Origin: Hyphomicrobiales bacterium
Lineage (GTDB): Bacteria; Pseudomonadota; Alphaproteobacteria; Rhizobiales; Rhizobiaceae
DNA: 64,000 nt
Direction: 5' to 3'
Assembly (NCBI GenBank): GCA_900467745.1
Contig: UBQW01000056.1
Span: forward strand, 1 to 64,000
The translations under genes and the position numbers were made by a program. Shown here in pieces: positions 27,187 through 35,210 of the stretch. Position 1 is the first letter of the stretch; every line of letters starts with the position of its first letter. The notes beneath the pieces are model-generated. The model saw only the letters and a program-made list of their open reading frames with translations, searched no databases and had not been told where the DNA came from.

Positions 27187-29769
27187 ATGTCGGAAATGAT
27201 GCACCGCCTGGTCAAACAGGCAGAAGACGGCGTTTACCCGTCTTGCTGCACTGGTCACCCGGGCAATGGAAAACCGGTCGATGCCCGCAAGGCTTCGACG
27301 CAGCGATCAGGCTTGTTGGCTCAGGTGGCAAGGATCTTTGCCGCGGGGACTGCAATGGCGTCGATCGCCCAGCCGGTCTTCGCACAGGCGGCGGCAGAGG
27401 CTGCCGCGTCTCCGCATCTTTTCACCTCCACGCAGGTCGTCGGCTTCTCCGTCGTGATCGGCGTCATCTCGGCAGCCCTTCTTTCCACGCTCTGGGTCGT
27501 GCGCCAGCGCGGCAATCTCGAGAGCGAAGGCCGCGAGATCCGTTCCGCGCTATCGGATGCGCAGCAGCGCATTTCGCAATACCAGGCGCTGATTGCAGAC
27601 AAGAACCGGCGCATCGTGATCTGGGACGGCGATGAGCGCCCCGAGCTGCTGGGACAGCTGCCGGCCGAGACCGGCGCACCGCAGGACAATGAATTTCTGG
27701 CGTTCGGCCTCTGGCTGAAGCCACGCTCGGCATCGGAACTCGACCGCGCCATCGACGGCTTGAGGCAGTCCGCCAAGAGCTTCGACATCGTCGTCGAAAC
27801 CCACCGCGAAGAGGTTCTGGAAGCGCAGGGCCGGGTTTCCGGCGGCCGCGCCTTCGTTCGTTTCGTGGCGCTCAACAATCTGCGTGCCGAACTTGCCGAG
27901 CTGAAGATTGAGCGCGACCGGCTGATGTCGTCGATCTCGGCGTTCCAGGGCCTGCTTGATTCCATCGACTTGCCGGCATGGCAGCGCGACACCGAGGGCA
28001 AGTTGACCTGGGTGAACCACGCCTATGGTGCCGCCGTCGACGCTGCATCGCCCGACGAGGCGATCTCCGAGGGCCGCGAAATCCTGACGACCATCGCGCG
28101 CGAGCGCATCCGCGCCGTCGCCACGCCGGAATCACCGTTCCACGACAAGATTTCGACCGTCATTCACGGCAACCGCACCTTCCTCGACGTTGTCGATGTG
28201 AAGGTTCCAAGCGGTTCGGCCGGCATCGCGGTCGATGTCTCCGGCGTCGAGACCGTTCGCGCCGAGCTGGAGCGGACGCTGAAGAGCCACGCCGAGACGC
28301 TCGACCACCTGGCCACCCCGGTCGCGATCTTCGACGGCGACCAGCGCCTGCAGTTCTACAACCAGGCTTTCGTGACGCTGTGGCAGCTCGATATCGCATT
28401 CCTTGAGAGCAAGCCTGACAATGCCGAGCTTCTGGAGCGCCTGCGCGCCGCCAAGAAACTGCCGGACCAGCTGAACTGGAAGACCTGGAAAGAGACCGCA
28501 CTTTCGGTCTACCGGGCGCTCGATACGCAATCCGACCTCTGGCACCTGCCGAACGGCCAGACGCTGCGCGTCTTCGCGACCGCGCATCCGCAGGGCGGCG
28601 CCACCTGGGTGTTCGAGAACCTGACCGAACAGGTCGATCTCGAGACGCGCTACAACACGCTGGTGAAGGTTCAGGGCGAAACGATCGACCATTTGTCCGA
28701 AGGCGTGGCCGTGTTCGGCCCCGATGGGCGCATTCAGCTGTCGAACCCCGCCTTCCGGGCGCTCTGGGGCATTACCGAAGCGGAAGCAAAGCCGGGTACG
28801 CATATCCGTGCGCTGGGCGATGCCTGCGCGCCCTCCTACGACAAGCCCGATGGCTGGAAGACCTTCGCCGAGCTGATCACCAGCTTCGACGACGAGCGTC
28901 GCTCGAGCCAGGGAACACTGGAGCTGTTCTCCGGCCTCGTGCTCGATTACGCGGTCATCCCGCTGCCGAACGCGCAGACGATGCTGACCTTCGTCAACAT
29001 GACGGATAGCGTTCGCGCCGAGAGGGCACTGACGGAAAAGAACGACGCGCTGCGCAAGGCCGACGAGCTGAAGAACGATTTCGTGCAGCACGTGTCGTAC
29101 GAGCTGCGCTCGCCGCTGACCAACATCATCGGCTTCACCGACCTGTTGCGCACGCCGGGGCTCGGCGATCTCAACGAGCGGCAGGCCGAATATATCGACC
29201 ATATCTCCACCTCCTCGTCGGTGCTGCTGACGCTGGTGAACGACATTCTCGATCTTGCGACCGTCGATGCCGGCATCATGCGGCTGAACTATTCGGAGAT
29301 CGACCTCGGCGACCTGCTCGACGACGTCTCGATCCAGATCGCCGACCGACTGCAGGAAAGCGGCGTGACGCTGGAGATCACCGCGCCGGCACGGCTCGGA
29401 TCGATCATTGCCGATCCGCAGCGCCTGAAGCAGATCCTGGTCAAGCTTCTCTCCAACGCTGCGAATTTCTCGCCGGAGGGCGCCTCGATATCGCTGTCCT
29501 GCCAGCGCGAGGGAACGGATTTCGTCTTCAGCGTGACCGATCAAGGCCCGGGCATCTCGCAAGAGATGATCTCGACCGTCTTCGACCGTTTCGCGACGGG
29601 CGCGAAGAGCGGCAAGCGTGGTGGTGCGGGCCTCGGTCTGTCGATCGTCGACAGCTTCGTCAACCTTCATAACGGCCAGGTCGTCATCGATAGCCAGCCG
29701 GGCAAGGGAACGACGGTCATTTGCCGGATTCCTTCGGCCAACCTCCCCTCCTACGCCGCCGCCGAATGA
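27187..29769 (+). CDS. divL: Cell-cycle pseudokinase DivL
   Basis: The product (860 residues from the ATG at 27187) has an exported-looking hydrophobic stretch and one transmembrane helix at about 83-105. PAS-like domains cover about 250-610, followed by a histidine-kinase-like core. The H-box reads HVSYELRSPLT: tyrosine (about 638, bases 29098-29100) replaces the phosphoacceptor histidine, the hallmark of Caulobacter DivL. ATPase motifs remain (SNAANFS, TDQGPGIS, GAGLGLSI). DivL promotes CckA kinase activity and so CtrA phosphorylation, and senses DivK. The frame opens at 27025 inside the ahcY terminator, so a later start is needed. It overlaps the next gene by four bases. Confidence 0.92.
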   Translation: MSEMMHRLVKQAEDGVYPSCCTGHPGNGKPVDARKASTQRSGLLAQVARIFAAGTAMASIAQPVFAQAAAEAAASPHLFTSTQVVGFSVVIGVISAALLSTLWVVRQRGNLESEGREIRSALSDAQQRISQYQALIADKNRRIVIWDGDERPELLGQLPAETGAPQDNEFLAFGLWLKPRSASELDRAIDGLRQSAKSFDIVVETHREEVLEAQGRVSGGRAFVRFVALNNLRAELAELKIERDRLMSSISAFQGLLDSIDLPAWQRDTEGKLTWVNHAYGAAVDAASPDEAISEGREILTTIARERIRAVATPESPFHDKISTVIHGNRTFLDVVDVKVPSGSAGIAVDVSGVETVRAELERTLKSHAETLDHLATPVAIFDGDQRLQFYNQAFVTLWQLDIAFLESKPDNAELLERLRAAKKLPDQLNWKTWKETALSVYRALDTQSDLWHLPNGQTLRVFATAHPQGGATWVFENLTEQVDLETRYNTLVKVQGETIDHLSEGVAVFGPDGRIQLSNPAFRALWGITEAEAKPGTHIRALGDACAPSYDKPDGWKTFAELITSFDDERRSSQGTLELFSGLVLDYAVIPLPNAQTMLTFVNMTDSVRAERALTEKNDALRKADELKNDFVQHVSYELRSPLTNIIGFTDLLRTPGLGDLNERQAEYIDHISTSSSVLLTLVNDILDLATVDAGIMRLNYSEIDLGDLLDDVSIQIADRLQESGVTLEITAPARLGSIIADPQRLKQILVKLLSNAANFSPEGASISLSCQREGTDFVFSVTDQGPGISQEMISTVFDRFATGAKSGKRGGAGLGLSIVDSFVNLHNGQVVIDSQPGKGTTVICRIPSANLPSYAAAE

Positions 29770-31283
29770 CGACAAGCGCGCCTGTCATCTCGCTTTTCCT
29801 GGAAGACGAGGCAGCGACCGACCGTCTCGGCGAGGATCTGGCGCTGGCGCTGAAGCCGGGCGACTGCCTGGCACTGTCAGGTGATCTCGGTGCCGGCAAG
29901 TCCTCGTTGTCACGGGCGCTCATTCGCGCGATTGCCGACGACGCGGAGCTCGAAGTACCCAGCCCGACCTTCACGCTCGTGCAGCCCTACGAGCTGCGCA
30001 TTCCCGTCGCGCATTTCGACCTTTACCGGCTGGGCGACGCCGCGGAACTGACCGAGCTCGGCTTCGATGAGGCGCTGCAGAGCGGCATCTGTCTGGTGGA
30101 ATGGCCGGAAATGGCCGAGAGCGAGCTGCCGGATGACCGGATCGTGCTAACGCTGACGCATGAGGGCACGGGCCGACGGGCGACGATCGCCGCGCCCGAA
30201 AAGCAGGCCGCGCGGATCAACCGCGTCCTCGCCATTCGTGCCTTTCTGGCAGAGGCCGGCTACCCGCTTGCCAAGCGCCGGTTTCTCACGGGCGACGCGT
30301 CGCTTCGGGCCTACGAGGCGATCTATCCCGACGATGGTTTGCGCCGTATCCTGATGGACTGGCCGCCGCTGCCGGAAGGCCCGCCGGTGCTTGACGGCAA
30401 GCCCTACCCGAAGGTGGCGCATATTGCCGAGAACGCTTATCCGTTCGTCGCCATTGCCGACGTGTTGCGCGAGCGCGGCTTCGCGACGCCGCTGATCCAT
30501 GACGTCGACTACGAGCAGGGGATCCTGCTGATCGAGGATCTCGGCAGCGATGGGGTTCTCGACGAGAGCGGCAAGCCGATCGCCGAGCGTTATCTTGAGA
30601 GCGTCGCCTGCCTCGCGGCCCTGCATGCGCAGGCTATCCCGCAGGATATCCGCGTCACCAACGGCCACGTCCACCACATTCCGGATTTCGACCGCACCGC
30701 CATGAAGATGGAGGTGCGTCTGGTGCTCGACTGGCATCTGCCGTGGAAACGCGACGGGGCGCCGGTCACCGATGTTGAGCGTGACGAATACCTCGCGATC
30801 TGGGACGCGCTGGTCGACCAGCTTGATGCGGCCGAGAAAAACCTGCTGCTGCGCGATTTTCATTCGCCGAATATCATCTGGCGCGAAGACGAGACCGGCG
30901 TAAAGCGGGTCGGCCTGATCGATTTCCAAGATGCGATGATCGGGCCGACGGCCTACGATCTCGCCTCGATCGCCCAGGATGCGCGCGTAACCATCGAGCC
31001 CGATCTCTTCGACCGGCTGATGGAGCACTACCTGTCTCTGCGCTGCGCACAGGGCGGATTCGACGAGGCGGGCTTCCTGAAAAGCTGGGCGATCATGTCG
31101 GCGCAGCGCAACTGCAAGCTGGCCGGCCTATGGGTTCGGCTGATGCGGCGCGACGGAAAACCTGGCTATATGAAGCACATGCCGCGCACGCTCTCCTACT
31201 TGAGCGTGGCGCTTCAGCATGAAACGCTTGCCCCCTTGCGCGAGTGGTGCGTAAGGACTGGAATAGTCACCAGCGAATCATAA
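29766..31283 (+). CDS. TsaE-AmgK fusion protein
   Basis: The 505-residue protein joins two enzymes. Residues 1 to about 150 are TsaE, the ATPase needed for N6-threonylcarbamoyl-adenosine at tRNA position 37 (Walker A GDLGAGKSS at 39-47; FDLYRLGD; VEWPE). Residues about 170-500 are an aminoglycoside-phosphotransferase-fold kinase of the AmgK type, with the catalytic loop RDFHSPNIIW and metal site IDFQDAMIGPTAYDL. AmgK phosphorylates MurNAc or GlcNAc at the anomeric position during cell-wall recycling, and its usual partner murU follows 12 bases downstream. The start is the ATG overlapping the divL stop (ATGA). The fusion is common in Rhizobiales annotation. Confidence 0.92.
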   Translation: MTTSAPVISLFLEDEAATDRLGEDLALALKPGDCLALSGDLGAGKSSLSRALIRAIADDAELEVPSPTFTLVQPYELRIPVAHFDLYRLGDAAELTELGFDEALQSGICLVEWPEMAESELPDDRIVLTLTHEGTGRRATIAAPEKQAARINRVLAIRAFLAEAGYPLAKRRFLTGDASLRAYEAIYPDDGLRRILMDWPPLPEGPPVLDGKPYPKVAHIAENAYPFVAIADVLRERGFATPLIHDVDYEQGILLIEDLGSDGVLDESGKPIAERYLESVACLAALHAQAIPQDIRVTNGHVHHIPDFDRTAMKMEVRLVLDWHLPWKRDGAPVTDVERDEYLAIWDALVDQLDAAEKNLLLRDFHSPNIIWREDETGVKRVGLIDFQDAMIGPTAYDLASIAQDARVTIEPDLFDRLMEHYLSLRCAQGGFDEAGFLKSWAIMSAQRNCKLAGLWVRLMRRDGKPGYMKHMPRTLSYLSVALQHETLAPLREWCVRTGIVTSES

Positions 31284-31295
31284 GTCTCGGACGAT

Positions 31296-32027
31296 ATGAC
31301 CATCAAACAAGCCATGGTGCTGGCTGCCGGTCTCGGCACCCGCATGCGCCCGATTACCGATACGATCCCCAAGCCGCTGGTGAAAATCGACGGCAGGGCG
31401 ATGATCGATTATGCGCTGGATTCGCTGGCCGAAGCGGGCGTCGAGAAGGCGGTGGTCAACGTGCACCATCACGCCGACCAGATGCTCGACCATCTCAGCC
31501 GCTACAAGGCGCTCGAGATCATCATCTCCGACGAGCGCGCCGGCTTGATGAACAATGGTGGCGGCCTGGCGAAGGGCTTGAAACTGCTCGATCGCGGTCC
31601 TGTATTCGTCACCAATGCCGATCTCTTCTGGATCGGTGAGCGGTCGGACCGGCCGAGCAATCTACGTCGCTTAGCCGGATTCTTCGACGCGGACCGGATG
31701 GACATGGCGATGCTGTGTGTCAATCTCGAAGACACAACGGGGCATAACGGCAAGAACGACTTCAACCGCGATGAAGAAGGCCGGCTGAGCCGCGTTCGCG
31801 CCGATGGTCCGGACCCCGTGGTCTATGCCGGCGCGATTGCCATGCAGACAGCGTTTCTCGACGACGCGCCTGCGGACGCCTTCAATCTCAACATCTATTT
31901 CGACAAGGCGATCGCGCGCAGCCGGCTTTACGGCATGATGCTTGAAGGGCATTGGCTGACCGTCGGCACGCCTGAGGCGATCGGCGACGCGGAAGAGACG
32001 ATCCGGCGTTACCGGGCATTGGCATAG
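31296..32027 (+). CDS. murU: N-acetylmuramate-1-phosphate uridylyltransferase MurU-like
   Basis: This is a 243-residue sugar-1-phosphate nucleotidyltransferase. The signature loop VLAAGLGTRMRPIT is followed by PKPLVKIDG, and the metal-binding Asp is in VTNADLFW. Similar sequences are often annotated as mannose-1-phosphate guanylyltransferases. Being directly behind the AmgK domain points to MurU, which makes UDP-MurNAc from recycled MurNAc-1-phosphate and bypasses fosfomycin-sensitive de novo synthesis. That specificity is inferred from context. addB starts four bases after it. Confidence 0.82.
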   Translation: MTIKQAMVLAAGLGTRMRPITDTIPKPLVKIDGRAMIDYALDSLAEAGVEKAVVNVHHHADQMLDHLSRYKALEIIISDERAGLMNNGGGLAKGLKLLDRGPVFVTNADLFWIGERSDRPSNLRRLAGFFDADRMDMAMLCVNLEDTTGHNGKNDFNRDEEGRLSRVRADGPDPVVYAGAIAMQTAFLDDAPADAFNLNIYFDKAIARSRLYGMMLEGHWLTVGTPEAIGDAEETIRRYRALA

Positions 32028-32030
32028 GCC

Positions 32031-35000
32031 ATGAGCGAGCGGCACCAGCCCAGGGTTCTCACAATACCGGCAGGGCTGCCCTTTCTCGCGACCCTGGCAG
32101 AGACGCTTTGCGACGGGCGGCTGACGCCGCTGTTTCGCCATGACCCTGCCGATCCGTTGTCGCTCTCCAAGGTGACCATCTATCTGCCAACGCGGCGCGC
32201 GGTGCGCGTGCTGCGATCCGAATTCGTCGATCTGCTCGGCGGACGCTCCGCGATCCTGCCGATCATCCGGCCGCTTGGCGAAACGGACGACGATAGCGGC
32301 TATTTCGACGAAGCGCTGCCGGCGACGCTCGATCTCGCGCAACCGCTTTCCAATACCGCGCGGCTCCTGGAACTGGCGCGGCTGATCCTTGCCTGGCGAA
32401 ACAAGCTGCCTGACATCGTGCGCAGCATCCACTCGGATTCGCCGCTCGTCGCGCCCGCCAGTCCGGCCGACGCGATCTGGCTTGCCAGAAACCTGGCCGA
32501 GCTGATCGATTCCATCGAGACCGAGGATCGCGATTGGAGCGAACTTGCGACGCTGAGCGCGAGGGATCATGCGCTGTGGTGGCAGCTGACGGCGGAGTTT
32601 CTGCAGATCGCCAGCGCCTTCTGGCCGGAGCGCCTGAACGAGCTTGGCAAATCCTCGCCGGCGCGGCACCGCAACGCCATCCTGAGAGCAGAAGCCAACC
32701 GCATCGCGACGATGCTGGAAAGTGGGCCGATCATCATCGCCGGCTCGACGGGTTCGGTGCCGGCAACGGCCGATCTGATCGCGGCGGTGGCAGCGCGGCG
32801 CGAGGGCGTCATCGTGCTGCCCGGTCTCGACGTCGGCATGCCCGATGAGCACTGGCGGATGGTCGCCCCCGATATGGCCGATGCGGCGAGTCGCAGCCAT
32901 TCGCAATATGGCCTGGCGCAGCTTTTGAAGCGCCTGAGCCTGACGCGCGACGATGTTTCGACACTTGCGAGCGCGCCCGACGCGCTTGCCGTCCGAGCGC
33001 AGATCCTCTCGCATGCGCTGTCTCCATCCGAGGCGACCAGCGACTGGAGCCGGTGGAAGACGACGCTTTCGGAGAGCGATATCGCGGCGGCCTTTGCCGA
33101 CGTATCGCTGATCGAAGCGGGCAATGAACGCGAAGAGGCTACGGCGATCGCCATTGCGCTTCGGCTGGCATTGGAACAACCGGGCAAGGATGGCGAAAGC
33201 CGCGCGGCGCTGATTACGCCGGACCGCAACCTCGCCCGCCGCGTGATGGCGGAGCTTTCGCGCTTCGGCATCATTGCCGACGATTCGGCCGGTACGCCAC
33301 TTGCGGCGATGCCGCAGGGAACTCTGCTGCAGTTGCTGCTCGAAGCGGCGCTGCGACCAGGCGATCCGGTGGCGATCGTCAGCCTTCTCAAGCATCCACT
33401 GGCGCGGTTAGGGCTGGAGCGCAACGCGCTTTCCGAGGCGGTGGCCGCGCTCGAATTGCTGGCCTTGCGCGGCGGCGTGGCGGAGGTCGATATCAGCGCA
33501 CTTGGGCCGCTTCTCGAACACCAGCTTTCCGAACAGGCGCTCGACCGGCATGCGCCACAGTGGCGCAAGGCCCTTCCCGTCCATGCCATCGATCTGGCGC
33601 GCGATCTCGCCCGCCGGGTCGGCGAGGCGACCGAACCGCTCGCTTCCGCTCTCGTGCGCCACGACACCGCTAGCCGCGGCCTGACCACGCGCTTCACGCT
33701 CTCCGACTGGGCAGATCGCACCGGCCGCGCCATCGAGGCTGTCGCACGCGACGAGAAGGGCGATCTCTCCGGGCTTTGGTCCGGCGAGGCGGGCGACACG
33801 CTGGCGACGCTGCTCGGCGAGGTGATCGGGACCGACGGCCAGATCGAGGCGGATGGGGCGCAGTGGATCGATATCATGGCGGCGCTCTCGGCCGGACAGT
33901 CGGTGAAGCCGCAAGCGCTCAGCCATCCGCGGCTGTTCATCTTCGGCACGTTGGAAGCCCGCCTGCAGAGCGTCGATACGCTGATCCTCGGCGGCTTGAA
34001 CGAGGGTTCGTGGCCGGGGCAGACCGCCAACAATCCCTTCATCTCGCGGTCGATGAAGACTGAGATCGGCCTTGAGCCACCCGAGCGCCGTATCGGCCAG
34101 CTTGCGCACGACTTCGAGATGGCCAACGGGACGCGGCGTCTGGTCTATACGCGCGCACTCCGCAAAGGCTCGACGCCCACCGTTGCCTCGCGCTGGCTGC
34201 AGAGGCTGATGGCCTTTTGCGGGAAAGGTTTCGAAGCGACACTGAAGGATCGCGGAGAGCAGTTCGTGCACTGGGCGGGTCTGCTCGACGAGGGGCAGCG
34301 GCAGGCGCCGGCGCAACGACCGAGCCCGGCGCCACCGCGCGAGGTGCAGCCGAAGTCCTACTCGTTCAGCGAGGTCGGCCGGCTTCGGCGCGACCCCTAT
34401 GCGATCTATGCGCGCCGCGTTTTGAAGCTCGACGCCGTCGATGCCTTCAACCGCGACCCCGGGGCTGCCGAACGCGGGACGCTCTATCACAAGATCATCG
34501 ACCGGTTCATTCGCGAGGGCAACATCGCCGGCACGCCTGACGGAACGGCGGCCATGGAGCGCATCCTCACCGAGCTGTTCGACATGGAGCAGCTGCCGGC
34601 GCATATCGATGCCGTCTGGCGGCCGCGTTTTCGCGAGGTGGCGCGCTCGTTCCTCGCCTGGGAAGCGGAGCGGCGGCCGGGGTTACAGCGGACGCTCACT
34701 GAAGTGCGCGGCGCCATGCAGCTCGAGCAGGTCGATATCCGGCTTAGCGGCGTTGCCGACCGGATCGATATTACCGGGCCGCACTCCGCCGATCTGATCG
34801 ACTACAAGACGGGCTACAACCCCTCGCCCGCGCAGGCACGTGCGTTGCTTGATCCGCAGCTGGCGCTGGAGGCCGAGGTGCTGAAGGCCGGTGGATTCAT
34901 GGATACTGGCAAGCTGGTGCCGCAGGATCTGCTCTATGTACGGCTGCGGCCGGGAAGTCGGTTCCAGATCGATACCGTCAACAACGAATTCTCGGCGCGC

Positions 35001-35210
35001 AGCGATAAGGCGAAGTCGGCGATCGAGCTTGCCGGCGATTCGATCGACCAGCTGGTGAAATTCGTGGCGCTGCTGCAATCCGGCGAGAAGGGTTTTACCT
35101 CGCGGCTTATTCCCGCCCAGCAATTCGAGTTCGGCGGCGATTACGATCACCTTGCCCGCGTCTCGGAATGGTCGACGGCCGAAAGCGATGAGGCCAGCAA
35201 TGATGAGTGA
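32031..35210 (+). CDS. addB: Double-strand break repair protein AddB
   Basis: The 1059-residue protein is the alphaproteobacterial-type AddB subunit of the AddAB helicase-nuclease that resects DNA ends for RecA and acts at Chi-like sites. The C-terminal RecB-type nuclease motif is seen in ADLIDYKTGYN. The N-terminal helicase-like region lacks a clear Walker A GKT loop, and cysteines are too few for the iron-sulphur cluster found in Bacillus AddB (only CDG near the start and FCG mid-protein). It overlaps addA by 11 bases, and murU precedes it by three bases. Confidence 0.93.
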   Translation: MSERHQPRVLTIPAGLPFLATLAETLCDGRLTPLFRHDPADPLSLSKVTIYLPTRRAVRVLRSEFVDLLGGRSAILPIIRPLGETDDDSGYFDEALPATLDLAQPLSNTARLLELARLILAWRNKLPDIVRSIHSDSPLVAPASPADAIWLARNLAELIDSIETEDRDWSELATLSARDHALWWQLTAEFLQIASAFWPERLNELGKSSPARHRNAILRAEANRIATMLESGPIIIAGSTGSVPATADLIAAVAARREGVIVLPGLDVGMPDEHWRMVAPDMADAASRSHSQYGLAQLLKRLSLTRDDVSTLASAPDALAVRAQILSHALSPSEATSDWSRWKTTLSESDIAAAFADVSLIEAGNEREEATAIAIALRLALEQPGKDGESRAALITPDRNLARRVMAELSRFGIIADDSAGTPLAAMPQGTLLQLLLEAALRPGDPVAIVSLLKHPLARLGLERNALSEAVAALELLALRGGVAEVDISALGPLLEHQLSEQALDRHAPQWRKALPVHAIDLARDLARRVGEATEPLASALVRHDTASRGLTTRFTLSDWADRTGRAIEAVARDEKGDLSGLWSGEAGDTLATLLGEVIGTDGQIEADGAQWIDIMAALSAGQSVKPQALSHPRLFIFGTLEARLQSVDTLILGGLNEGSWPGQTANNPFISRSMKTEIGLEPPERRIGQLAHDFEMANGTRRLVYTRALRKGSTPTVASRWLQRLMAFCGKGFEATLKDRGEQFVHWAGLLDEGQRQAPAQRPSPAPPREVQPKSYSFSEVGRLRRDPYAIYARRVLKLDAVDAFNRDPGAAERGTLYHKIIDRFIREGNIAGTPDGTAAMERILTELFDMEQLPAHIDAVWRPRFREVARSFLAWEAERRPGLQRTLTEVRGAMQLEQVDIRLSGVADRIDITGPHSADLIDYKTGYNPSPAQARALLDPQLALEAEVLKAGGFMDTGKLVPQDLLYVRLRPGSRFQIDTVNNEFSARSDKAKSAIELAGDSIDQLVKFVALLQSGEKGFTSRLIPAQQFEFGGDYDHLARVSEWSTAESDEASNDE

